A DNA stretch of 64,000 nucleotides from Hungatella hathewayi. GTDB taxonomy: Bacteria; Bacillota; Clostridia; Lachnospirales; Lachnospiraceae. Below are positions 1-7,278 of the stretch, in pieces. The stretch is from NCBI GenBank assembly GCA_025149285.1, contig CP102274.1:4490001-4554000 (forward strand), in the 5' to 3' direction. The position numbers were made by a program, and so were the translations under genes. Under the pieces are notes generated by a model that was not told the DNA's origin, did no database searches, and was given only the letters and a program-made list of their open reading frames with translations. Each line of letters starts with the position of its first letter. Within the stretch, counting starts at the first letter, position 1.

Positions 1-938
1 TGCAGTTCTCCTCTGGCCAGGGACGGTTTTAAAATGTTGGAGGCGTCAATGGCTCCCTCCGCGCCTCCCGCGCCTATGATCGTATGAATCTCATCGATGA
101 ACAGAAGCACCTCTCCATCCTCCATCACCTCAGCAATCACCTTTTTGATTCGTTCCTCAAACTCACCACGGTATTTGGACCCGGCCACCATACCAGACAA
201 ATCCAGGGTCAGAACGCGCTTCTCTGCAATGGTTTCCGGTACATTTCCCTCAATAATCATCTGCGCCAGGCCTTCCACGACGGCGGTCTTTCCAACTCCC
301 GGCTCACCGATCAGACACGGGTTATTCTTCGTCCTTCTGCTCAGGATCTGAATCAGACGCTTGATCTCCGTCTCACGTCCAATGACAGGATCCAGCTTGC
401 CCTCTCTGGCAAGCGCCGTTAAATCGCGGCTGTAACTGTCCAGTGTCGGTGTGCTTCCCTTTGTCCTGGAGCCCTTTAGAAGTTCCTCCTTGTTGGCAGG
501 CGCATCCTCACCCATGGCGGCCAAAACGTCGATATAAAGCTTCTGGATACTGATGCCGATGGTATTGAGCAGCCTCGATGCCACGCAGTCATTATCCCGT
601 ATGATGGAAATCAGCAGATGCTCGGTTCCGATCAGTCTTGCCTTAAAACGAACCGCCTCTTTATAGCTGTTCTCCAGCACTCTTCTGGCGCTGGGGGTAT
701 AGCCGTTCTCCTCCATGCGGACCGTCTGGTCCGGAGAGATCAGCTGGCTTACAAGGCCAATCACCTTTTCTTTCTTAACGCCGTTCTCCGAAAGGACTCT
801 TGCGGCCACACCGCTGCCTTCCTCTAAAAGTCCAATCAGCAGATGCTCGGTTCCAACATAGCTGTGGCCCAGCTCCTCCGCTGCCTGGACAGCCAGATTA
901 ATGGACTCTCTGGCCTTGGCTGTAAATCTGTCTATCAT
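1..938 (-). CDS. clpC: ATP-dependent Clp protease ATPase subunit ClpC (N-terminal 312 residues, cut by window edge)
   Basis: AAA+ unfoldase of the Clp proteolytic machine, which in Gram-positive bacteria feeds unfolded or arginine-phosphorylated proteins to ClpP. The translation begins [20 protein letters not shown], the classic ClpC start, and has two Clp_N repeats (each with a GTEHLL motif) over about residues 1-150. The first AAA+ domain follows, with Walker A GEPGVGKT near residue 211 and a Walker B segment LLFIDEIHT near 280. The ATG at 938 is preceded by AGGAGG. It is the last visible gene of the GntR-mcsA-mcsB-clpC run, 32 bp after mcsB. The reading frame is open at base 1, so the second AAA+ domain lies outside the window. 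Family assignment is secure. Confidence 0.96.
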   Translation of the reverse strand, partial: MIDRFTAKARESINLAVQAAEELGHSYVGTEHLLIGLLEEGSGVAARVLSENGVKKEKVIGLVSQLISPDQTVRMEENGYTPSARRVLENSYKEAVRFKARLIGTEHLLISIIRDNDCVASRLLNTIGISIQKLYIDVLAAMGEDAPANKEELLKGSRTKGSTPTLDSYSRDLTALAREGKLDPVIGRETEIKRLIQILSRRTKNNPCLIGEPGVGKTAVVEGLAQMIIEGNVPETIAEKRVLTLDLSGMVAGSKYRGEFEERIKKVIAEVMEDGEVLLFIDEIHTIIGAGGAEGAIDASNILKPSLARGEL

Positions 939-970
939 ATCAGTATGTCCTCCTTGTTATTATCTCCCGC

Positions 971-2017
971 CTATTTTGCCAAATCAGGCAGCTCTCTGCG
1001 GATAAATTCCGCCCTTGCAATATCCAGTTCTTCCTTGCTTAAGGGCCTGTCGGATATCTTCTGTAAATTTGCCGGCTGCAGTCCTAGCATAAGACGGTAA
1101 ACGGAGCACGGTTCTTTCATTGCAAGCAGTCCGTCCGCCGTTCCTGCCATGACCTGGGACAAAAAGATCATTCCGTCTCTGGCCGTAAGCCTCCTGGCAT
1201 ATTTTAAAACACCGTAAGATTTGTATACCTCGTCTTCCCGTTCCAGGCGCCGCCGCTGGAGCGACATCTTCCTGACCGTCATCTCCTGGTTCGTCAGCTG
1301 GATGGCCGCCTTCGTAACCACATCGGCGATCTCCTTTTCGCTCTGTCCCAGCGTCTTCTGGTTCGATATCTCATAGAGGGAGCCAAAATTCTCCTCACCT
1401 TCGCCGTATACGCCGCGGACCGCTGTCCCGAACCGGCTCATGTCAGCGATCAGAGCCGGAAACTTTCGGCCTGATGACAGCATGGGCAGATGTACCACCA
1501 CAGACGCCCTCAGCCCGGTTCCCACATTCGTCGGAAAAGATGTCAGGTAGCCGTATCGGTCGTCAAACGCATAGGGAAACCGTTCATTGATATAATCATC
1601 CAGGGCATCTGCCCGCTCCCACAGTTCTTCCAGATGAAGTCCGGAAGAAAGCAGCTGAATCCGTATATGATCATCGCCGTTCAGCAGGATACTGGTATCC
1701 TCGTCCTCAGACAGAATGATGCCAGCCGGCGCCTTTTTTTCCACTGCGGCACGGTTTAAAATTCTCCGCTCCCGCAGGGCCGCACGGTCCAGTTCCTCCA
1801 GTTCTTCCAGCATGGCATATTCGTACTTCTTTCCTTCCACCTCTGATAAATCCTTCAGTCCGAATTCCAGGCGGCGGACCATCTCCTCACTCTCCTGAGT
1901 CCCGAGCATGGCCGGAAATTTATATTCTTCCCAGTTTCGCACCAGACGAATGCGGCTGCTGATGACACCCGGCCGGTTCTCGTCTGTCTTTTCAAACCAT
2001 CTAAGCATTCGCCTCAT
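971..2017 (-). CDS. mcsB: McsB-like protein arginine kinase with non-canonical active site
   Basis: 348 aa, full length for McsB, which uses ATP to phosphorylate arginines and so tags proteins for ClpCP in Bacillus. ATP:guanido phosphotransferase landmarks are present: SSRIRLVRN near the N-terminus, DHIRIQ, NVGTGLRAS and RGVYGEG. The signature that normally reads CPTNVGT is FPTNVGT here (bases 1501-1560), so the conserved active-site cysteine (Cys167 in B. subtilis McsB) is phenylalanine. The C-terminal phosphoarginine-sensing motif, RDxxRA in B. subtilis, reads LDIARA. It overlaps mcsA by 17 bp and precedes clpC, so operon context is normal. Whether it still phosphorylates arginine cannot be decided from sequence; the substitution may be a lineage feature. 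Family call is firm, activity uncertain. Confidence 0.92.
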   Translation of the reverse strand: MRRMLRWFEKTDENRPGVISSRIRLVRNWEEYKFPAMLGTQESEEMVRRLEFGLKDLSEVEGKKYEYAMLEELEELDRAALRERRILNRAAVEKKAPAGIILSEDEDTSILLNGDDHIRIQLLSSGLHLEELWERADALDDYINERFPYAFDDRYGYLTSFPTNVGTGLRASVVVHLPMLSSGRKFPALIADMSRFGTAVRGVYGEGEENFGSLYEISNQKTLGQSEKEIADVVTKAAIQLTNQEMTVRKMSLQRRRLEREDEVYKSYGVLKYARRLTARDGMIFLSQVMAGTADGLLAMKEPCSVYRLMLGLQPANLQKISDRPLSKEELDIARAEFIRRELPDLAK

Positions 2018-2576
2018 GTCCTTTCTTTAATTCTCTGATTTTATCACGGCAGACGGCAGCGGTCTCATAGTCCTCAAACTGCAGCGCCTCTTTTAATTTT
2101 GCGTCCAGCTCCATGATTTCCTCTTCCCGTTCGCAGACGGCTTCACCCGCCGCCCCGTCCTGTTGGCTCTTTATATCCGGAGCTTTATAAGAAATCTTCT
2201 GGTACTTCGGCTGCTTTCCCGTATGAGTGGTACTTCCCTGCAGCTGCTTTAAGCTCTCCTCCATCAGGGGACCAAACACACTGTAGCAGTCAGCACAGCC
2301 GAACTGGCTGTTTTTAATAAACTCGTCGTAGCTGGTCTTACAGGTTGGACAGACCACCTGATGCAGCTTATCCGGCACCCGGCTGGTATCCTCGATGCCG
2401 AGAAGTCCTGACAGCAGCTTGCCCAACGGAAAATCTCCGTCAAAAATAGCGGAATACGGTCCGAAATCCATCTCTTTGGCACACTGGGCACAGAAATGGT
2501 GTTCCTTTTTCACGCCATTGATTACCTCTGTATACTGGATATTCGCTTCGCGAATTCCACATCTCTCACATAACAT
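2001..2576 (-). CDS. mcsA: McsA-like zinc-finger/UVR protein, activator of McsB
   Basis: 191 aa. McsA is the zinc-binding adaptor that activates the McsB kinase. Two paired-cysteine zinc sites are visible: CERC (residues 3-6) with CAQC, and CPTC with CADC near the middle. A UVR domain (AKLKEALQFEDYETAAVCRDKIRELK-like segment) sits at about residues 155-185 and would mediate contacts with partners. Its 3' end overlaps mcsB by 17 bp, which suggests translational coupling. The start at 2576 begins MLCERCGIREA, typical of the family. Because mcsA is intact, the altered McsB active site next door is unlikely to reflect decay of the whole operon. Confidence 0.93.
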   Translation of the reverse strand: MLCERCGIREANIQYTEVINGVKKEHHFCAQCAKEMDFGPYSAIFDGDFPLGKLLSGLLGIEDTSRVPDKLHQVVCPTCKTSYDEFIKNSQFGCADCYSVFGPLMEESLKQLQGSTTHTGKQPKYQKISYKAPDIKSQQDGAAGEAVCEREEEIMELDAKLKEALQFEDYETAAVCRDKIRELKKGHEANA

Positions 2577-2641
2577 AAGTATCCTCCATTCTTCCGGCTG
2601 TTCGTTACAGTCTGCTCCCTGCCTGAAGCTGCCAACAATAG

Positions 2642-3028
2642 CTATTCCTCCTTCTGGCCTCTGGAAAACAGCATGTATATCTCATCTACAAGCTGGTGCA
2701 CCTCGTCACAGGTAACATTCTTGCAGATGCCACGGGCCAGCACGACGCTTAAGTCTCTCCTCATCTCATCCAGAACGCGCATCTTATCCACATCCAGGGA
2801 CACGACCGCCCCCTTGCGGCGGTCCAGCTTAACAAAACCTTCCTGTTTTAAGACAGAGTACGCTTTATTTACCGTGTGCATATTAATTCCTATATTATCA
2901 GCCATCTGGCGCACGGAGGGCAGAGGATCCCCTTCTTTAATCGTCTCCGTGGCAATTCCAATAATGATCTGATTCCGAAGCTGGATATAAATTGCCTCAT
3001 CACTGTTAAAATCGATTTGCAATATCAT
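2642..3028 (-). CDS. GntR-family (YtrA-type) transcriptional regulator in the position of CtsR
   Basis: 128 aa from the ATG at 3028, preceded by GGTGAG; an upstream in-frame start would begin inside the promoter. The N-terminal winged helix-turn-helix has the GntR pattern (YIQLRNQI, LPSVRQMADNIGINMHTVNKAYSVLKQEGFV). The C-terminal part is only about 60 residues of helix, the short effector-less form called YtrA. It is 65 bp upstream of mcsA and probably heads the mcsA-mcsB-clpC operon. In Bacillus this position is held by the heat-shock repressor CtsR, which is absent here. A consensus promoter and a palindrome lie just upstream, suggesting autoregulation (inference). Its signal is unknown. 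Confidence 0.88.
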   Translation of the reverse strand: MILQIDFNSDEAIYIQLRNQIIIGIATETIKEGDPLPSVRQMADNIGINMHTVNKAYSVLKQEGFVKLDRRKGAVVSLDVDKMRVLDEMRRDLSVVLARGICKNVTCDEVHQLVDEIYMLFSRGQKEE

Positions 3029-3062
3029 ATTCTCACCATCTTTCGTTATATCTGTTATACAC

Positions 3063-3091
3063 ATAATAGCACACAAGAATTCTTTTTTCAA
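3063..3091 (-). promoter_or_regulatory. Sigma-A-type promoter for GntR-mcsA-mcsB-clpC
   Basis: On the minus strand a TTGAAA -35 (3086-3091) and TATTAT -10 (3063-3068) are separated by 17 bp, about 35 bp upstream of the GntR start codon. A TTGAAA-N17-TATTAT arrangement is close to consensus. Confidence 0.75.
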
Positions 3092-3092
3092 T

Positions 3093-3109
3093 ATGTAATA
3101 TATTTACAT
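3093..3109. promoter_or_regulatory. Palindromic operator candidate next to the clp-operon promoter
   Basis: ATGTAATATATTTACAT has two 6-bp arms (ATGTAA/TTACAT) around 5 bp. It abuts the -35 element of the GntR promoter. Short TGTA/TACA palindromes are typical GntR operators, so autoregulation is a reasonable inference, not shown. Confidence 0.45.
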
Positions 3110-3143
3110 CGGACATTCCCTAAAAAGAACCATAAAAACAGCA

Positions 3144-3177
3144 ACAGGACCGCTTCCTGTTTCAGAAGCAGTCCTGT
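3144..3177 (-). terminator. Rho-independent terminator after the cohesin-domain gene
   Basis: ACAGGAC(T/C)GCTTC arms form a 13-bp stem with an 8-nt loop; read on the minus strand it is followed by TGCTGTTTTT. It lies 20 bp beyond the stop codon of the gene at 3197-5044. Confidence 0.8.
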
Positions 3178-3196
3178 CCATCATTCGTTTTCTCTT

Positions 3197-5044
3197 TTAA
3201 TCATCAAGATCCATAAATTCAAAATCATCATCGTCTTCCATCTCCGGATATCTCACTGCACGATCCGGTCTGGACGGTTGTGGTCTGGACGGTTGTGGTC
3301 TGCCCTCCTGGCCTCTCATTGCCTGAGCTGCATTCCGTGGATTTGGCCGTGGTGCAGCCATTGTCTGCTCTCTTACGGTTCTCTGCGGTGCAGCTGCGTC
3401 CCTCTCTGCCTCTTTTGCAAGACGGGCGGACAGTTTCTTCTCCATATCATCGAGACTGTCTTCCATCTCAAAATCATCCTCTTCCGGTTCTTCCTGTATC
3501 TGAAGAGGTGCTTCTCCCTCCCCCTCAAACTCATCACGGGTATAGCGGCGCACACGGCCCGCCTGGCTGTCCGGCTCCGTAAAGAAGCCTTCGGGCTCCT
3601 CAGTTCTTCCACGCCGTTCCTCCCGGAACCCTCTGTCCGAACCATTTCCACCCCGTTTTAAAAGGATCAGAATCACGATCAGAAGGATAAATGCCAGCAC
3701 GCCCACACCAATCAGGATATACCGCTGCAGGTTATAATCACGGACGAGGCTGTTGTAATCCTCTTTCATCTTGTTATAGGAATCCATGGATACGCCGGAA
3801 GCATAGTACCGCTGGATCGTCTTTTCTGTCAGATCATACCGATAGAAGTTCTTTTCTCCATTCCAGTTCATCGCATAGAACAGGCAGTACTGCGGATCGC
3901 CTTCGGACTTCGGGATCCAGCCCGTTACACGGACTCCGTCGATATCAATCTGACGTTCTTCAAAGCCCTCCGGAACCGTTACACCCGCATCGAGCGGCAC
4001 GATTACGATCGCCTTGGAGCTTGTCTCCACTGAGACGAACTGTGACCAGGAATCCGCCTCCGCATTATAGATGTAGAAGCCGCCGTTTCCGCCCGCATCC
4101 TGGAGATACAGGAGCGTTAAATCTTTTTCCAGACCTTTTCCGGCCATCACTTCGGTTCCCTTATAATCATACGTGCCTGCTTCAAAGCCCTCCGGCAATG
4201 CCGACTCGTCGAAGGAAGCCGCCACCTTATATTCCGTGCCGTTCACCGTAACAGCGGCGTCACCGAATTCCGCGGACACATCTGCCCCGATGCTTCCGCC
4301 CGGTGCCGTCTCTCCGCCTTCCGCCTTCGTCACAGCAATGGTATAGTTCTTAACGGTCTCTCCGTCCTCTGCCGTTACATTAACCACTACCTGATTTTCT
4401 CCGGCCTTTAAGCCCTTGTCGCCCTGCAGCCTGACACTGGCGCCCGCGTTGGCCGCCACCGCGTTCACTACTAAGTCTACGGTGTTTCCCTCCACGGACG
4501 CCGTATAGTTTTCCACCTCCGGTGAAAACTCCGGTGAAAGCTCACCTGGCGATATCTTTAAGGACTTGAGCGCGGCATCCTTTGAAGAGGTAGCCGGGGA
4601 AGTTACTTTCACAGTAGAGCTGCCCTGCTGATCCACCGTTACAATCTGGGAATCCGCATCATAAATCTCCTGGGATGTCACAGAAATCTGTGTATTTCCT
4701 GCCTTCAGTGCCTTAAATTTTAAGGTAAAGCTGAATGATTTCTGATCGGCGGCATCTGTGGTATCCTGAAGCTTTAACGCTCCTGCCCCACCGTTTGCAC
4801 CGTTACCGCTGATAAATTCCAGTGCGGCCGAATCATAAGCCACCATGACGTCAGCCTTGCCAAGCGCAGAATCACTGGTGATCTTCATGGTAACTGTTAC
4901 TTCATTGCCCACCATAACCGAGGGGTCTGAAAATGCAATTCTCGTATTGGCAGCCCAGGAGACCATCTGTCCCCATGGTCCCATCACTGCCAGCATGCAG
5001 ACCAGCATAAGGCCGGCCATCAGTCGTTTCAGTTTTATTTTCAT
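3197..5044 (-). CDS. Membrane-anchored surface protein with cohesin and cadherin-like domains
   Basis: 615 aa. Signal peptide at residues 1-31 (KRLMAGLMLVCMLAVMGPWG...AANT). Residues about 33-150 look like a cohesin-fold beta-sandwich (TRIAFSDPSVMVGNEVTVTMKI, VMVAYDSAALEF). Residues about 160-240 match the cadherin-like beta-sandwich found in clostridial surface proteins (LKSLKISPGELSPEFSPEV). One transmembrane helix lies at about 441-463 (YILIGVGVLAFILLIVILIL), followed by a 150-residue cytoplasmic tail that is highly charged, ends in an Asp/Glu cluster and has a PQPSR repeat. No dockerin is visible here. It lies 20 bp after the gene at 5065-7131 and is probably co-transcribed with it. The long acidic tail suggests an intracellular partner, but the role is unknown. 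Confidence 0.8.
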   Translation of the reverse strand: MKIKLKRLMAGLMLVCMLAVMGPWGQMVSWAANTRIAFSDPSVMVGNEVTVTMKITSDSALGKADVMVAYDSAALEFISGNGANGGAGALKLQDTTDAADQKSFSFTLKFKALKAGNTQISVTSQEIYDADSQIVTVDQQGSSTVKVTSPATSSKDAALKSLKISPGELSPEFSPEVENYTASVEGNTVDLVVNAVAANAGASVRLQGDKGLKAGENQVVVNVTAEDGETVKNYTIAVTKAEGGETAPGGSIGADVSAEFGDAAVTVNGTEYKVAASFDESALPEGFEAGTYDYKGTEVMAGKGLEKDLTLLYLQDAGGNGGFYIYNAEADSWSQFVSVETSSKAIVIVPLDAGVTVPEGFEERQIDIDGVRVTGWIPKSEGDPQYCLFYAMNWNGEKNFYRYDLTEKTIQRYYASGVSMDSYNKMKEDYNSLVRDYNLQRYILIGVGVLAFILLIVILILLKRGGNGSDRGFREERRGRTEEPEGFFTEPDSQAGRVRRYTRDEFEGEGEAPLQIQEEPEEDDFEMEDSLDDMEKKLSARLAKEAERDAAAPQRTVREQTMAAPRPNPRNAAQAMRGQEGRPQPSRPQPSRPDRAVRYPEMEDDDDFEFMDLDD

Positions 5045-5064
5045 AGAAATCTCCTTACTTACGT

Positions 5065-7131
5065 TTAGTTAGAACCATCCGGGGCGATTGTTATATTGCT
5101 TCCGCCCGGTGTTCCCGCGCTGCCGCCGGAAGACGGTTCAGACACGCCTGGTCCGCTGCTTACGCCAGGTCCGACCTCTCCGCCGCCCGGTCCCGCTGAG
5201 GAACCGCCGCTGCCGCCGGTGCTTCCTCCGACAGAGGAGGAATACGTCGGGCCGTTGTCCTGACGGACCACGTGAACCACATACTCTCTGACACTGCCGT
5301 TCTGAGCCGTTACGGCGATCCGCACATCGTTTTCACCGTTCTGCAGCTGGATTGTTCCGGAGCCGCTGACTGCTGCCCTGCTGTCAATTGCACCGGCATT
5401 GACCGTAATACTGGAAACGGAAGGATCAACAATTAAATTATACTCCAGGGTATCTCTGTTGTAGGTTGGCGTCATCACAAATCCATCCACACTTAAATAG
5501 GACAGCTTGTTATTTGGATTGCCGTCTGTGGTCGGCTGGCTGCACGCGTTATCCGGCATATTGTTATAAACCGGAATCTTAAACTCCAGAGCAGTCTGCT
5601 TCATCTCGTCGTTATAAGCCTTCGCATAGACTGCGCCCTCAGAAGCCGCGCCCTGTATATTAGTCATATACTGGTGCTTATAGAGATTATTCCCCTGTAC
5701 GTTAAATTTCTTCAGATAAAATGTATCCTGTCCAACTTTTACGTAATTATTACCATAATAAAGAGCTCCGCCCAAAATTGATTTTTCAGGGGAATTCCAT
5801 GGTCTCTCGTAGCTGCCTGACTGAGAAGCCCACCATAGTCCTCTCTGTACGGCAGACATACTGCCCGACTGATATGCCTCTATATTAAAGAAATTATAAT
5901 AGCCTTCATATCCCGGTTCGGTTCCGGTAATACTTCCGCCAGTTCCGCTCGAACTCTGTTCCTGGATAATCATGGCAGCCAGCACATAGGGATTGACTCC
6001 CGACTGAGTTCCGGCGTTCATGATAATATCAACATAGTTGGTGCTTCCGCTCGGTGTCACGGTCCCGCTTCCGCTTCCGCCTGCCGAAGGGCCGGTCAGA
6101 CTGACGCCCGGGCCGTACTCCATAAGCACCCGGGGCGTGTTCGGCGTAATGGAGGCGTGAGGCGATTCCTGACTGACTCCCGGCGTATTGCCCTTGCTGG
6201 GAGCAGCGCTCTCGATCGTATCAGAACCTCCTGCCCCCGAGGAACCCCCGCCTGTACTTGGAAGACTAACCCCCGGGCCTCCACCGGAAACTCCCGGACC
6301 ATAGGAGGAAGAATCCCCTCCTCCCGGGCTGCTGCCTCCCGGAGACGAACTTCCTCCTCCGGCTGCGGTTCCTGATAAAAAGGTTCCTTTTACCATCGTC
6401 TGAAGCCCCTCCACGGTGTGGCTGTTGCTGTCGTACGTATGCGTCAGGAACTGGAAGACATTGGTCTCATCCAGAAAATTTCTCGGATCCATATAATATT
6501 TTACAATATCCTCGGAGGCCGCCACCCAGGAGCTTCCGTCGAAGCCTGACCAGGTGCTGCTGTCCCAGTTAAACGCGCCATCCGCGATGGACTTCCAGGA
6601 AGACATGCTGTTGGTGTGAACCAGGTTTCGCCCCACCTGGCTCTCCTCCTTCACAGCCGTGTTCCAATCCAGGTTCGTATGCTGAGCCCTGAACACCCAC
6701 TTCGGGTACTGTGCATGAAGTTCCCGCAGCCTCACTTTATAACTTTCCGGAAATCCCTCCGAGTTTAAATGCGCCTCAAAATCGGCATCACTCGTGTAGG
6801 AAACCGGAAATTTCAAATAACTCTTTGAAACGTATCCGGTCGTCTCAGTCCCGCCTGAGCCCTTTACCCGGATCTGATACCACAACGCCCCGTCTGAGGC
6901 CGTCTTCTCATCTATAACCGTTACCGCCGCCCCGCTGGTCAGCTTCGTAACGATAGAATAGGTCGTACCAGGACCGCTTCTCACGTTCAGCGAAGAAGCA
7001 TTAACCGTCGCCGACCTCTCCATGTATGCCATACTCTCTATGTACGGTGATACGTATCCCACGAGGGAATCAATCACCAGGACACTGGCCAGTATTGCTG
7101 CCATCTTACGAGCTTTTTTATATCTCCTCAT
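5065..7131 (-). CDS. Secreted SH3-domain/glucosaminidase-like cell-wall protein with GPGVS-rich linkers
   Basis: 688 aa. The N-terminus has a secretion helix (KMAAILASVLVIDSLVGYVSP). Residues about 38-105 form a bacterial SH3 domain (ATVNASSLNVRSGPGTTYSIVTKL...WYQIRV). A catalytic-looking region follows, with AMIIQEQSSSG and YYNFFNIEAYQSG, features of the beta-N-acetylglucosaminidase family that cuts peptidoglycan glycan strands. A cadherin-like beta-sandwich (LSYLSVDGFVMTPTYNRDTLEYNLIV) lies near residue 560. Two Gly/Ser/Pro-rich linkers, at about 250-345 and at the C-terminus, carry repeated GPGVS words. No sortase motif or membrane anchor is visible. It is upstream of and closely spaced to the cohesin-domain gene, so the pair may form a surface module (inference). 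Confidence 0.82.
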   Translation of the reverse strand: MRRYKKARKMAAILASVLVIDSLVGYVSPYIESMAYMERSATVNASSLNVRSGPGTTYSIVTKLTSGAAVTVIDEKTASDGALWYQIRVKGSGGTETTGYVSKSYLKFPVSYTSDADFEAHLNSEGFPESYKVRLRELHAQYPKWVFRAQHTNLDWNTAVKEESQVGRNLVHTNSMSSWKSIADGAFNWDSSTWSGFDGSSWVAASEDIVKYYMDPRNFLDETNVFQFLTHTYDSNSHTVEGLQTMVKGTFLSGTAAGGGSSSPGGSSPGGGDSSSYGPGVSGGGPGVSLPSTGGGSSGAGGSDTIESAAPSKGNTPGVSQESPHASITPNTPRVLMEYGPGVSLTGPSAGGSGSGTVTPSGSTNYVDIIMNAGTQSGVNPYVLAAMIIQEQSSSGTGGSITGTEPGYEGYYNFFNIEAYQSGSMSAVQRGLWWASQSGSYERPWNSPEKSILGGALYYGNNYVKVGQDTFYLKKFNVQGNNLYKHQYMTNIQGAASEGAVYAKAYNDEMKQTALEFKIPVYNNMPDNACSQPTTDGNPNNKLSYLSVDGFVMTPTYNRDTLEYNLIVDPSVSSITVNAGAIDSRAAVSGSGTIQLQNGENDVRIAVTAQNGSVREYVVHVVRQDNGPTYSSSVGGSTGGSGGSSAGPGGGEVGPGVSSGPGVSEPSSGGSAGTPGGSNITIAPDGSN

Positions 7132-7209
7132 CTGTCTCTCCCAATATGTCCTCAGTATTTTTCCATTTATACTAATTTATGTAAATTTCGCATTCAATTA
7201 ATTATAATG

Positions 7210-7268
7210 ACAAATACTGCCATGTGTCAACCTCAACACGAAAAGTTCACACAATTGGCAGTATTTGT
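7210..7268. repeat. Long inverted repeat downstream of the sulfatase gene
   Basis: Perfect 13-bp arms ACAAATACTGCCA (7210-7222) and TGGCAGTATTTGT (7256-7268), extended inward by TGTGT/ACACA (7223-7227, 7249-7253) after a 2-nt bulge. It lies 10 bp past the sulfatase stop and could be its terminator or an mRNA-stabilising hairpin, but no T-run follows on the minus strand. Confidence 0.6.
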
Positions 7269-7278
7269 AAGAAAATCT

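Noticed and set aside
3691-4251. A 186-residue plus-strand reading frame opposite the cohesin-domain gene
   Set aside because: Composition is Arg/Pro/Ser-rich and irregular, with no ribosome binding site, while the minus-strand frame has a signal peptide, recognisable domains and a terminator.
3197-5044. Cohesin domain as evidence of a cellulosome
   Set aside because: Only one cohesin, no dockerin, no scaffoldin or secreted cellulase in the window, and the protein has a membrane helix with a cytoplasmic tail.
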